Origin: an uncultured Alistipes sp.
GTDB lineage: Bacteria; Bacteroidota; Bacteroidia; Bacteroidales; Rikenellaceae
Direction: 5' to 3'
Assembly: GCA_947367255.1 (NCBI GenBank)
Contig: CANBCZ010000012.1
Coordinates: 1-52,761, forward strand
Length of the DNA: 52,761 nucleotides
Shown here piece by piece: positions 44,253 to 52,755 of this stretch. The notes under the pieces are model-generated. The model did not search any database. It was not told where the DNA came from and saw nothing but the letters and a program-made list of their open reading frames with translations. Within the stretch, counting starts at the first letter, position 1. Each line of letters starts with the position of its first letter. Position numbers and translations under genes: made by a program.

Positions 44253-46327
44253 TGAAAAATAGCACTCTGATACTCAAAGCGGCAGTAACACTCCTCTTTT
44301 TAGGGGCGTTCCTGACCCGTTGTGCCAATATTATGTCACCCGATGGCGGTCCGAAGGATACCCTGCCACCGGTAATTACGGCTATCAATCCGGGCAACTT
44401 CGCTACAAATTTCAAGGAGAAGAAGATCTATATCGAGTTCAACGAGTATGTTCAGATCAAGGATCAGAACAAGGAGATGTTCACCTCGCCGGCAATGAAG
44501 AAGATGCCTCTTATCACCACCCGTGGTAAGGGTATTGTCATCACTATTCGTGATACGCTCAAGGAGAACCAGACCTACGCCATCGACCTCGGCAGTGCCA
44601 TTCGCGACAACAACGAGGGCAACCCGCTCAACGCTATGCGCTATGTATTCTCTACGGGCGATACTGTAGACTCGCTGATCTGCTCGGGATATACTGCCGA
44701 CTCTTACAAGGCGGACTCTGTGAGCCGAACATTCCTCTGGTTCTACATCCTCGACTCGCTGCCCGACACTCCGGAGTACGACTCGACAATCTTCAATCGC
44801 AAGCCGGACGCCATTGCCCGTGCGCAGAACAACGGTATCTTCATTGCCCAAAACCTCAAGCCTGTCAAGTACCGCATCTACGCCATTGGCGACAAGAACG
44901 ACAACCAGATGTACGAGCCGGGAACAGACCTTGTCGGCATACTTGACTCTGCATACAACCCTGCCGAGCTGCCTCCGTTTGCAATATGGTTCGACTCGTT
45001 GCGCCACTACCCTTCGGCAGATCCGCAGCTCTACTTCCGTATGTTTACCGACAAGACCTTCAAGGCTCAGCGACTTGTTGAGGCTGTGCGTGGCGACCGC
45101 AAGAAGATAACCCTCTACTTCAACACCGCCCTGCCTAAGATCGACTCGCTGCTCTTGGACTCTATACCGTCGGATAAGATTATCTTCGACCCTCGCACAA
45201 AGGGCAAGGATACACTCAACCTCTGGCTCAATGTTGCTGCCGAGCAGCTGCCTGATACCATAAAGGGAAGTATCACCTACTACCGACACGACTCTATCCG
45301 TCAGCTTGTAAAGACCACAGAGCCTATAAAAGTTGCGTGGAAGCAGGTAGAGAGCAAGGAGGAGCAGAAGGAGCGCGAGAAGGAGGAGCGTGAGCGTAAG
45401 AAGGCAGAGGATGAGGGTCGCGAGTATATCCCTCCAAAGAGACCTAATCCGTTCAAGTTCAAGAGCTCTGCATCGGGCGAGATAAACCCCGAAAAGGGCT
45501 TTGAAATCACTGTGGACTACCCACTTGTAGCCTTCGACTCGACAGCCGTAAAGCTCTATAAGGTTACGGGCAATGAGCAAAATCCTACAGAGACCGAGGT
45601 TGAGAAGCACTTTATCCGCGACACACTCAACGCAGGTCACTACTTCGTGCGCGCAAATTGGGAGAATGCGACAAAATACCGCTTCTATGTCCCTAAGGGA
45701 TCGCTGAAAGATGTTATGGAGTATGAGTGCGACTCTATCTCCTCTTCGTTCAGCACCTACGACCCGGAGAAGTTCTCAAAGATTGTCCTTACTATCAAGG
45801 GCGAGGAGGGTAAGCAGTATATTATCCAGCAGACCGACTCTTCGAGCAAGACCCAGCAGGAGCTCAAGGGGGTTGTCAGCGGCAAATACACCATCAACTT
45901 CGTCTCTCCGGGCGAGATTCGTATCCGAATTATCGAAGATACAAACGGCAACGGAGAGTGGGATGCAGGAGATGTTATCAACCGTCTGCAGCCGGAGCGC
46001 TCCGAGATGTTTATCAACGAGAAGGGAGAGGATTTGTTTGCCACAAAGGCAAATTGGGATATTGAGATAGATATTGATATGAGCACCGTCTTCAAGCCGC
46101 TGACTATGGCGAACCTTATACAGATGCTTGAGGATAAGGAGGCTGCGCGCATCAAGAAGCTCTCGGAGGAGTGGGAGAAGAAGCGCCTTGAGAACCTCAA
46201 CAAGGAGAACCAGAATAGCGGTGGCATGATGGGCAGCTCCGGCGGTATGATGGGTGGCCTTGGCGGTATGATGGGCGGCCTTGGCGGTATGACCGGCAGC
46301 AGCAGCGGCTCGGGAAGAATGTTCTAA
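44252..46327 (+). CDS. Large Ig-like (Big_5) lipoprotein with Met/Gly-rich tail
   Basis: A 691-residue lipoprotein (Cys24 in FLTRCAN; Arg before the Cys is unusual). The mature start, SPDGGPKDTLPPVI, is characteristic of a Bacteroidota lipoprotein family. An SbsA-type Ig-like domain follows (residues about 42-145, NPGNFATNF, KIYIEFNEYVQI). A Lys/Glu-rich segment (about 370-395, EEQKEREKEERERKK) looks helical, and a metal-binding-like DTNGNGEWDAGD occurs near residue 565. The last ~30 residues are repeats of GGMMG/GGLGG coded by near-identical 24-bp units. Function unknown; probably a periplasm-facing or surface envelope protein. Confidence 0.8.
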   Translation: MKNSTLILKAAVTLLFLGAFLTRCANIMSPDGGPKDTLPPVITAINPGNFATNFKEKKIYIEFNEYVQIKDQNKEMFTSPAMKKMPLITTRGKGIVITIRDTLKENQTYAIDLGSAIRDNNEGNPLNAMRYVFSTGDTVDSLICSGYTADSYKADSVSRTFLWFYILDSLPDTPEYDSTIFNRKPDAIARAQNNGIFIAQNLKPVKYRIYAIGDKNDNQMYEPGTDLVGILDSAYNPAELPPFAIWFDSLRHYPSADPQLYFRMFTDKTFKAQRLVEAVRGDRKKITLYFNTALPKIDSLLLDSIPSDKIIFDPRTKGKDTLNLWLNVAAEQLPDTIKGSITYYRHDSIRQLVKTTEPIKVAWKQVESKEEQKEREKEERERKKAEDEGREYIPPKRPNPFKFKSSASGEINPEKGFEITVDYPLVAFDSTAVKLYKVTGNEQNPTETEVEKHFIRDTLNAGHYFVRANWENATKYRFYVPKGSLKDVMEYECDSISSSFSTYDPEKFSKIVLTIKGEEGKQYIIQQTDSSSKTQQELKGVVSGKYTINFVSPGEIRIRIIEDTNGNGEWDAGDVINRLQPERSEMFINEKGEDLFATKANWDIEIDIDMSTVFKPLTMANLIQMLEDKEAARIKKLSEEWEKKRLENLNKENQNSGGMMGSSGGMMGGLGGMMGGLGGMTGSSSGSGRMF
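46225..46300 (+). repeat. Short tandem repeat in the Ig-like lipoprotein gene
   Basis: Two to three units of a 24-bp sequence (GGCGGTATGATGGG plus a Gly-Leu part) encode the Met/Gly-rich tail. Unit number could vary without changing the reading frame. Confidence 0.65.
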
Positions 46328-46337
46328 GCGACTGATT

Positions 46338-47171
46338 ATGAAGAGATTTTCGATAATATTTTCTTTGGTAGTGTGTGCAGTAGTGCTATTTGCCAATAGT
46401 GCAAAGGCACAGCATACTTTTGCAGTGACGGGTGGTGCCGGCATGGCAACATCTCGCCTCTACCCTGCACAGGAGACCCGAATGCTGTGGGGTACGGGTC
46501 AGGCTGGTGTATCGTGGAGATACTACTCTCTGCCGCGCTTTGTGGGCTGCGTCGGAGTGGATGTAGAGTGGTTGCAGAGCGGCTTCTCGTACGCACCATA
46601 CGCCTCGATATATGAGGACAAGAAGGATTACAAATACTATCAGCGCAATGTAAATACACTGATGGTGCCGATTGTCTGGCAGCCCCACGTATATATGATT
46701 AAGAACACCTTACGCGTATATATCGAGGCGGCTGTAACCTTCAGCTACTACTTCTCCTCGTCGTTCAAGAACTACGAGACATACACCTTTGGTGCACTCA
46801 GCGGACAGGGTCTGCAGGTCATCGAGGGTAAGTACAATATGCGCCCCGAGCGCGACAACCGCTTTGGCTACGGTCTTGCCGGTGGCGTGGGTTTCGATAT
46901 CCTCATCAAGCAGGTTGAGGTGGGTGTTCGCGGACGATACTACTTCGGTTTTTCGGATATCCTCAAGAACCGAAACAAGTACTACGACAACGGTCTTGAC
47001 CAGCAGAACACCCCCGGCGAAAATCCGTTCTGGTACTCGCCACTGCGCTCACCGCTCGACAACCTCGCCATCAGTCTGCGCGTAGGTTTTCGACTCGGCA
47101 AGAAGGGTTTTGACGAGTGGTACTACAAACCGCCAAAGAGAGATAAAGAGATTGTAAAATTTGCACTATAA
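46338..47171 (+). CDS. Outer-membrane beta-barrel protein
   Basis: A 277-residue exported protein: signal peptide (residues 1-24, ending AKAQ), then alternating aromatic-rich strands (WRYYSLPRFVGCVGVDVEWL, VEVGVRGRYYFGFSDI) and long polar loops, the pattern of small PorT-like barrels of Bacteroidota. The C-terminus (EIVKFAL) ends in an apolar residue. Function not evident from sequence. It lies 10 nt after the Ig-like lipoprotein and 9 nt before rbfA. Confidence 0.75.
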   Translation: MKRFSIIFSLVVCAVVLFANSAKAQHTFAVTGGAGMATSRLYPAQETRMLWGTGQAGVSWRYYSLPRFVGCVGVDVEWLQSGFSYAPYASIYEDKKDYKYYQRNVNTLMVPIVWQPHVYMIKNTLRVYIEAAVTFSYYFSSSFKNYETYTFGALSGQGLQVIEGKYNMRPERDNRFGYGLAGGVGFDILIKQVEVGVRGRYYFGFSDILKNRNKYYDNGLDQQNTPGENPFWYSPLRSPLDNLAISLRVGFRLGKKGFDEWYYKPPKRDKEIVKFAL

Positions 47172-47180
47172 GTTTCAGTT

Positions 47181-47528
47181 ATGATGGAGAATACAAACAC
47201 AAGACAGCAGAAGATTGCAAAACAGATTCAGCGCGACATCGCCGAGATTATCCAGCGAGAGTACTCATCGCTGCTTCGCGGCATTTTGGTCACAGTGACC
47301 ACAGTCCGCGTATCGGTAGACCTTGCGTACGCGAAGATCTATATCAGTGTCTTCCCGTTTGACAAGGCACAGGCGACACTCGACCTGCTGACCGAGCACA
47401 ACCGCGCTATTCGTGGTGCTCTGGGCAATCGTATGCGCAATCAGGTAAAGTCTATTCCTGAGTTGCAGTTCTTTATTGACGACTCACTGGAGTATATCGA
47501 GAATATCGACAACCTTCTGGCAAAGTAG
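47181..47528 (+). CDS. rbfA: Ribosome-binding factor A
   Basis: A 115-residue KH-fold protein that binds the immature 30S subunit and assists 16S rRNA 5'-end maturation. The pattern QQKIAKQIQRDIAEIIQRE, VSVDLAYAKIYISVFP and the C-terminal PELQFFIDDSLEYIENIDNLL is diagnostic. Two Met codons in a row leave a 3-nt uncertainty in the start (47181 or 47184). It lies 13 nt before the permease gene. Confidence 0.94.
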   Translation: MMENTNTRQQKIAKQIQRDIAEIIQREYSSLLRGILVTVTTVRVSVDLAYAKIYISVFPFDKAQATLDLLTEHNRAIRGALGNRMRNQVKSIPELQFFIDDSLEYIENIDNLLAK

Positions 47529-47541
47529 CAGACAGTAGAGT

Positions 47542-48714
47542 ATGCAGTGGTTTTTTGCTCGCAGATACCTCTTTTCCCGCTCCTCCCACTCGGTGATAAA
47601 TATCATCGCGGGTGTGAGCCTTGTATCTGTGGCAATACCCGTCGCTGCAATGGTTATTCTGCTCTCGGTGTTCAACGGCTTCGAGTCGCTCATAAAGGGT
47701 ATGTATGCCACTACCGATGCCGATATAGAGATTAGTCGCATCGAGGAGCCGACAGAGGAGCTGCGCAGAGAGATACTTACTATCGAGGGTGTCGAGTCGG
47801 CAAGTTTTGTTGTCGAGGGAGAGGCATTGGTCCGCTCCGAGAGACGCGAGACGGCAGTAACCGTAAGGGGTGTAGACGAGAACTACTTCTCTGTTCTGCC
47901 GATAGACCGCAACATTGTGCAGGGCTCTGCCGAGCTGATTGTCGGGGATAGAGAGTGCGCACTCATTACAAGGGATGTGGCGCAGTTGCTGACAATCTAC
48001 ACCGTTGCCGGTACAGATATCACTCTGCTTGCCATATCGGGCAGTAATATCGGTTCGATACTTCCTATCAGCGGCATCAGAAGCGAGCAGCTTGCCGTAG
48101 GTGGTATTATCCAAGGCTCACAGCAGATTAAGCGAGTTGTGATAACCCCGCTACACACGGCAGCAAGGCTGTTCGGAGTGGGCAAGAGTAAGTTATATCT
48201 TCGCTGTTCTGACACCCCCGAAAAGGTCAAAGCGTCACTGCAAAACACTCTGCCAGAGGGTGTTAAGATAACTACACGCGCTGAGAAAAATGCCGCCTTT
48301 TACCATATTATGCAGTATGAGAAGTGGGCAGTATTCTTTGTTGCACTGCTCGTGCTGATTATCGCCTCGCTCTCGATTATCGGCACCGTCATTATGCTTA
48401 TCGTCGAGAAGCGCGACCAGCAGCAGACACTGCTCTCGATAGGAGCCGACCGAGGATTTATTCGCGGCATATTTGTCCGTGAAGGTCTGCTCATCTCGGG
48501 CATAGGTGGTGCTGCAGGACTTGTGATAGGCATTGCCGTGGTACTTATTCAGCACTATTTCGGCGTTATATCGCTGCCTACAGGTTCATTCCTTGTGGAT
48601 AGTTACCCTGTGGAGCTGAAGCTGACCGACATAGTTACAATATTTATAACCTTTGTCGCCATTGCGTGGAGCGTTTCGCAGATTGCGGCAAATACAATGA
48701 TAAAAAGACGATGA
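47542..48714 (+). CDS. LolC/LolE-like ABC transporter permease
   Basis: A 390-residue inner-membrane permease of the FtsX/MacB type, LolC/E subfamily: N-terminal FFARRYLFSRSSHSVINIIAGVSLVSVAIPVAAMVILLSVFNGFE, one membrane helix, a large periplasmic domain (about 50-255), and three C-terminal helices (around 265-385). LolCDE extracts lipoproteins from the inner membrane for transfer to the carrier LolA. The ATPase LolD is not adjacent. It overlaps the next lipoprotein gene by 4 nt. Confidence 0.88.
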   Translation: MQWFFARRYLFSRSSHSVINIIAGVSLVSVAIPVAAMVILLSVFNGFESLIKGMYATTDADIEISRIEEPTEELRREILTIEGVESASFVVEGEALVRSERRETAVTVRGVDENYFSVLPIDRNIVQGSAELIVGDRECALITRDVAQLLTIYTVAGTDITLLAISGSNIGSILPISGIRSEQLAVGGIIQGSQQIKRVVITPLHTAARLFGVGKSKLYLRCSDTPEKVKASLQNTLPEGVKITTRAEKNAAFYHIMQYEKWAVFFVALLVLIIASLSIIGTVIMLIVEKRDQQQTLLSIGADRGFIRGIFVREGLLISGIGGAAGLVIGIAVVLIQHYFGVISLPTGSFLVDSYPVELKLTDIVTIFITFVAIAWSVSQIAANTMIKRR

Positions 48715-49598
48715 AACGACTTCTGATTTGTGCGTTGGTAGCACTCTCTATTTTCGGGTGCTCACGTCGTAAGGAGATTGATGACAAGACCCTTGCCCTC
48801 ATCTTCCGTGATGCCTATATCACCAACGCCTACTTGGGCATAAACTACATCAATATAGACTCTATCCTTATCTATGAGCCTATTCTCGACAGATATGGCT
48901 ACACTGCGGAGGATTTTCGATACACCATCGGAAACTTCTCTCGCCGAAAGAGTGCACAGCTGGGTCGCGTGCTTAAGGAGGCGGAGAATCAGATTGCCGG
49001 CGTCGCCTCGATATACGAGAAGAAGGTTGTCGTTCTCGATACAGTCAGAAATGTCGCAGTACGCACATTCAAGCGCACTATTCGCCGCGACTCCCTTATT
49101 GAGTACAAGAGCAAAGCCGACAGCAACAAGCTGCAGCTTATAGTAGAGCCACTTCAGCCGGGCTCCTACTCTATCCGTTATAAATATACGTACGAGAAGG
49201 AGGAGGTCAAAAAGAGAAAGTCAAAGAGGAGCGGCAGTCAGTACAATGACGAAAATACTCTGCGCGGAGCAATGTATGTCGAGACAAGTAGCGGCAGCCA
49301 CCGCCACAACTACTCATACAATCTGCGAAAGGAGGAGAATATCCGCCGCACAATCACCGCAGATACCGCTGCTCGCCGATTGGTTATCACCTTCGCGAAG
49401 CCGTCAGATGCCCGATTCAAAATAGGCAAACCAAAAATTGCCATCTCTGATCTGGAGATTAACTACACTCCCGATGCCGATATGGCTATAGACTCGCTCT
49501 TCAAACGTTTCGTTGATATAAAAATCTTTGACGATGCCTTCTTCGCAACTCAGAAAGATAGCCTCGCACTATCTGCTGACACCACAAGGGTTTTATAA
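48711..49598 (+). CDS. DUF4296-like lipoprotein
   Basis: A 295-residue lipoprotein with signal peptide and lipobox IFGC. The mature N-terminal ~100 residues (LALIFRDAYITNAYLGINYINIDSILIYEPILDRYGYTAEDFRYTI) match the DUF4296 pattern, a Bacteroidota family of unknown function. The remainder is basic and strand-rich, with a Lys/Arg patch near residue 170. I choose the ATG at 48711 (overlap 4 nt), since the upstream frame lies within the permease gene. Its 3' end overlaps the amidohydrolase gene by 65 nt. Confidence 0.78.
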   Translation: MKRLLICALVALSIFGCSRRKEIDDKTLALIFRDAYITNAYLGINYINIDSILIYEPILDRYGYTAEDFRYTIGNFSRRKSAQLGRVLKEAENQIAGVASIYEKKVVVLDTVRNVAVRTFKRTIRRDSLIEYKSKADSNKLQLIVEPLQPGSYSIRYKYTYEKEEVKKRKSKRSGSQYNDENTLRGAMYVETSSGSHRHNYSYNLRKEENIRRTITADTAARRLVITFAKPSDARFKIGKPKIAISDLEINYTPDADMAIDSLFKRFVDIKIFDDAFFATQKDSLALSADTTRVL

Positions 49599-50655
49599 AC
49601 GTCCGTTGATTACGGTTGATGCAGAGAGTAGGGAGATTCTTTGCATCGAGTCGTATGACAACAATTTGGATACCACACCCGGTGTCGAGTTCTACTCGGG
49701 TATTCTCTGCCCGGGCTTTGTCAATATGCACTGCCACAGCGAGTTATCATATCTCCGAGGGGCTATTGCCGAGGGTGGCGGTTATGCCGCTTTTGCCGCA
49801 TCTATGGCTCAGGTCAGGGATAAATTCTCGGATGAAGAGCGTGCAAAGGCTCTGCAAAAAGCAGACAGAGAGATGTGGGATGAGGGCATCGACATCGTTG
49901 CCGATATTGTCAATGACAACAGCTCCTTTGCTATCAAGGCGACAAGTCCGATAAAATACCACTCTTTTGCCGAGGTTTTCGGACTTAAGAGAAGCAACAT
50001 CGAGTATTGTAAGTCACTAACTATCAACCCAAATACAACGCTTACTCCACACTCTGTCTACTCTGTACAGAGCGACGATTTTTCGCAGGTGTGCAACAGC
50101 TCTGCAGCGCCGCTCTCCATCCACTTCAAGGAGTCGGAGGCGGAAGAGTTACTCTTTGAGGGTCGAGGCTCCCTTGCCGAGTGGTATTCTGCCGTCGGTT
50201 TCGAGTGCGATTTTCTACATTGTGGCTCGCCGGCACGCAGAATTGTCGAGAGTATTCCTGCCGACAGAAGCGTTATTTTGGTTCACAACTGCTTCGTCAC
50301 ACAAGAGGATATTGACCTGATAATGAGCCACTTCACAGCTCCCGTATATTGGGTGCTCTGCCCTCGCTCAAATCGTTACATCTCGGGCATTGTTCCCGAT
50401 GTTGTCCATCTGCTGCGCCGCAACAACCTCAACATCACAATCGGCACAGACTCTCTTGCCTCAAACCACTCGCTCTCGATACTCGAGGAGCTGCGATGTT
50501 TCGACACTCTGCCCCTCGAAGAACTCCTCACTTGGGCAACATACAATGGAGCGGTTGCCCTCGGTGAAAAACCTCGCGGAATTATCAACATCTGTGGTGC
50601 CGACCTTAAGGCGATGAAACTCACCCCGCAAACAACCATAAAGAGGATTCTATAA
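49534..50655 (+). CDS. Amidohydrolase/aminohydrolase superfamily protein
   Basis: A 373-residue cytoplasmic metal-dependent hydrolase of the cytosine-deaminase/chlorohydrolase-like type. Metal- and active-site motifs: HCHSEL (first two His, after PGFVNM), PHSVYSV, SIHFKESEAE (third His, followed by the usual catalytic Glu region), LVHNC (fourth His) and GTDSLASN (Asp). It could deaminate a purine, pterin or related ring or hydrolyse an aryl-amide; the sequence does not say which. The ATG at 49534 gives a 65-nt overlap with the DUF4296 gene; the TTG at 49528 is less likely. The last gene of the ten-gene run. Confidence 0.8.
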   Translation: MPSSQLRKIASHYLLTPQGFYKRPLITVDAESREILCIESYDNNLDTTPGVEFYSGILCPGFVNMHCHSELSYLRGAIAEGGGYAAFAASMAQVRDKFSDEERAKALQKADREMWDEGIDIVADIVNDNSSFAIKATSPIKYHSFAEVFGLKRSNIEYCKSLTINPNTTLTPHSVYSVQSDDFSQVCNSSAAPLSIHFKESEAEELLFEGRGSLAEWYSAVGFECDFLHCGSPARRIVESIPADRSVILVHNCFVTQEDIDLIMSHFTAPVYWVLCPRSNRYISGIVPDVVHLLRRNNLNITIGTDSLASNHSLSILEELRCFDTLPLEELLTWATYNGAVALGEKPRGIINICGADLKAMKLTPQTTIKRIL

Positions 50656-50760
50656 ATAAATTTATAGTCAATAACTCTCAAAAACTCTTTATAAGCATAT
50701 TTTTTGCCAAAAAATCACCACTATTTTAGGTTTTTATGTTGTGGTTTCAAAAATATGTGT

Positions 50761-50768
50761 TATTTTTG
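50761..50768 (+). promoter_or_regulatory. OmpA/TPR gene promoter -7 box
   Basis: TATTTTTG with GTTG (50738-50741) 19 nt upstream; 57-nt leader to the ATG at 50826. Confidence 0.68.
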
Positions 50769-50825
50769 CGAGAAGAATAAGTGTGTAACAACGAAACTTA
50801 GTTTAATTAATAATTTTTAAGCATT

Positions 50826-52550
50826 ATGAAGAAAATTTTCACTTTGACAGTTGTGTTGGCTGCTGCCCTCACTTTGTCGAGCTGCGATTGCTTTAAGAAG
50901 ATGGCAAAGGACCCAGCTGCTATCCAGGTAACTTGTACTCCTGAGGTTCTTGTTCTCAACAATGGCAAGATCGCTGCAGATGTTACTGCAACAATCCCTT
51001 CAGACTACTTCAACAAGAAGGCTGCTCTCCAGGTAACTCCAGTTCTCTTCTTCGAGGGCGGTGCTGTAGCAGGCGAGACTCTCCTTCTTCAGGGTTCAAA
51101 GGTTAAGGCTAACGGTCTTGTTGTAGACAACGGTGAGACTATGAGCCTCACTCGTCACCTCGAGTTTGACTATCAGCCAGCTATGGACGCTTGCGAGCTC
51201 AAGCTTCTGGTTGAGGTTAAGTGTAAGAGTGGCAAGTGCAAGGAGTTTACCCTTATCAACGCTAACAACGGCGCTATCCTTACTAAGGAGCAGCTCGAGG
51301 TTGTAGCAAAGAACGACGAGGCTGCTTATGCTCTTAAGAGCGAGTGCGGTCGTAAGATTGCTGTAGGTCTTAACGTTCTTCAGAAGGATATCGACTTCGC
51401 ATCTGCAATGGCTACTGAGCAGAACAACTACAAGAATGTAAACACTACTGTAGTAACTGCTGACCTGGTTTACAAGATCAACTCTTCAGTTCTTTCTAAG
51501 AAGGCAACTGAGACCGAGGAGGTTGCTGCACTCAAGTCTTCTGTTGAGGGTTACCTTAACAACGACCGTGCTGCACAGAGCGTATATGTAAAGGGTTATG
51601 CTTCTCCAGATGGTCCTGAGAAGTTCAACGACAAGCTCTCTGACAAGCGTAGCCAGAGCGGTCTTAAGGCTGTTCAGAAGCTGCTTGCTGATACAGGTCT
51701 TAACATCGACGCTGCTGCTTACGGTGAGGACTGGGACGGTTTCAAGGCTGCTGTTGCTGCTTCAGACATCAAGGATAAGGATCTTATCCTCCAGGTACTC
51801 AGCATGTACACTTCATCTGCAGAGCGTGAGAAGGAGATCAAGAACCTTGCATCTGTATTCGGTGCCCTCAAGACTGACGTTCTCCCACAGCTCCGTCGTG
51901 CTCAGATCGTAAATACTATCGACGTAACCGGTAAGACTGACGCTGAGATGGTTGCTCTTATCAAGGAGGGTCGCGCTTCAGAGCTCAGCCTCGAGGAGCT
52001 TCTCCACATCGCAGAGGCACAGCCAGAGGTTGCTGAGGTAGCACTCAAGACCGCTGCTGAGACTTACAACGACGCTCGCGCTTACAACAACCTCGCTATC
52101 GCTCTTGCAAAGCAGGGTGACTTCGACGGTGCACTCAAGGCTCTCGACAACGCAGCTAAGGCTGGTAGCAAGTCAGAGGAGCTCAACGACAACTACGCTC
52201 TCGTATACCTCGCAATGGGTGAGACTGACAAGGCTGCAACTTACGCTCAGGGCGCAAACGCAGAGGTTCAGGCACTCGCTGCTGCTGCACAGGGTGAGTA
52301 CGCTGCTGCAAGCAAGAACCTCGAGGGTTACAACGCTGCTATCGTACAGGTTCAGGAGGGTAACCTCGCAGCTGCTAAGAACAGCATCGCTAACGATGAC
52401 TCTGCTAAGGCTGACTACCTCCGCGCTGTAATCGCTGCTAAGGAGGGTAACACCGAGGAGGCTAAGGCTGCTCTTCAGACAGCTATCTCTAAGGACGCTT
52501 CTCTTGCAAAGAAGGCTGCTAAGGATGTAAACCTTGCTTCACTTCGTTAA
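50826..52550 (+). CDS. OmpA-like/TPR lipoprotein, probably highly expressed
   Basis: A 574-residue lipoprotein (lipobox LSSC, Cys20). Mature region in order: a beta-rich domain (about 35-170), an OmpA-like domain (about 205-310; VYVKGYASPDGPEKFNDKLSDKR, resembling the peptidoglycan-binding NxxLSxxRA motif) and C-terminal TPR-like helices (about 395-560; YNNLAIALAKQGDFDGALKALDNA and further copies). Codon choice is extreme (mostly GCT/GCA, AAG, CTT/CTC, AAC), unlike the genes just upstream, suggesting very high expression. A tether between outer membrane and peptidoglycan is a fair inference. Own promoter and strong terminator. Confidence 0.83.
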   Translation: MKKIFTLTVVLAAALTLSSCDCFKKMAKDPAAIQVTCTPEVLVLNNGKIAADVTATIPSDYFNKKAALQVTPVLFFEGGAVAGETLLLQGSKVKANGLVVDNGETMSLTRHLEFDYQPAMDACELKLLVEVKCKSGKCKEFTLINANNGAILTKEQLEVVAKNDEAAYALKSECGRKIAVGLNVLQKDIDFASAMATEQNNYKNVNTTVVTADLVYKINSSVLSKKATETEEVAALKSSVEGYLNNDRAAQSVYVKGYASPDGPEKFNDKLSDKRSQSGLKAVQKLLADTGLNIDAAAYGEDWDGFKAAVAASDIKDKDLILQVLSMYTSSAEREKEIKNLASVFGALKTDVLPQLRRAQIVNTIDVTGKTDAEMVALIKEGRASELSLEELLHIAEAQPEVAEVALKTAAETYNDARAYNNLAIALAKQGDFDGALKALDNAAKAGSKSEELNDNYALVYLAMGETDKAATYAQGANAEVQALAAAAQGEYAAASKNLEGYNAAIVQVQEGNLAAAKNSIANDDSAKADYLRAVIAAKEGNTEEAKAALQTAISKDASLAKKAAKDVNLASLR

Positions 52551-52618
52551 TTTGTAGAGGGGGGGGTGAAAGGGTGTGATTTGAGTTACAACCCCGCAAC
52601 CCGTTATACCTTATATAT

Positions 52619-52652
52619 AAAGAGGTCTGCACTGCGCAGACCTCTTTTTTTT
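52619..52652 (+). terminator. Terminator after the OmpA/TPR gene
   Basis: AAAGAGGTCTGC (52619-52630) pairs with GCAGACCTCTTT (52636-52647), 5-nt loop, T tract to 52652. Confidence 0.9.
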
Positions 52653-52687
52653 GCCTATTATTCCCAAATCCGAGAAAAAAATCCGGC

Positions 52688-52755
52688 TTATTGGTCAAAA
52701 TAGTACATAAAATCGGGGCGGTTTCTGTTTATTGGTCAAAAATAGTACATAAATG
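52688..52755. repeat. Direct repeats at the window edge
   Basis: Two nearly identical copies of a ~24-bp sequence (TATTGGTCAAAATAGTAC then ATAAA) begin 41 bp apart at 52688 and 52729; both are followed by a CGGG-containing segment. The second copy differs by one extra A. The array may continue beyond the window. Operator, attachment site or tandem repeat are all possible. Confidence 0.6.

Noticed and set aside
44336..45640. A long antisense open frame (434 codons) opposite the Ig-like lipoprotein gene
   Set aside because: It is a shadow frame produced by codon bias in the sense gene: its composition is Leu/Arg/Val-rich with no recognisable domain, and the sense gene has a signal peptide and family motifs.
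52558..52566. Poly-G run as a phase-variation tract
   Set aside because: Eight G lie after the stop codon of the OmpA-like gene and before its terminator, in no promoter or coding sequence, so slippage would have no clear effect.
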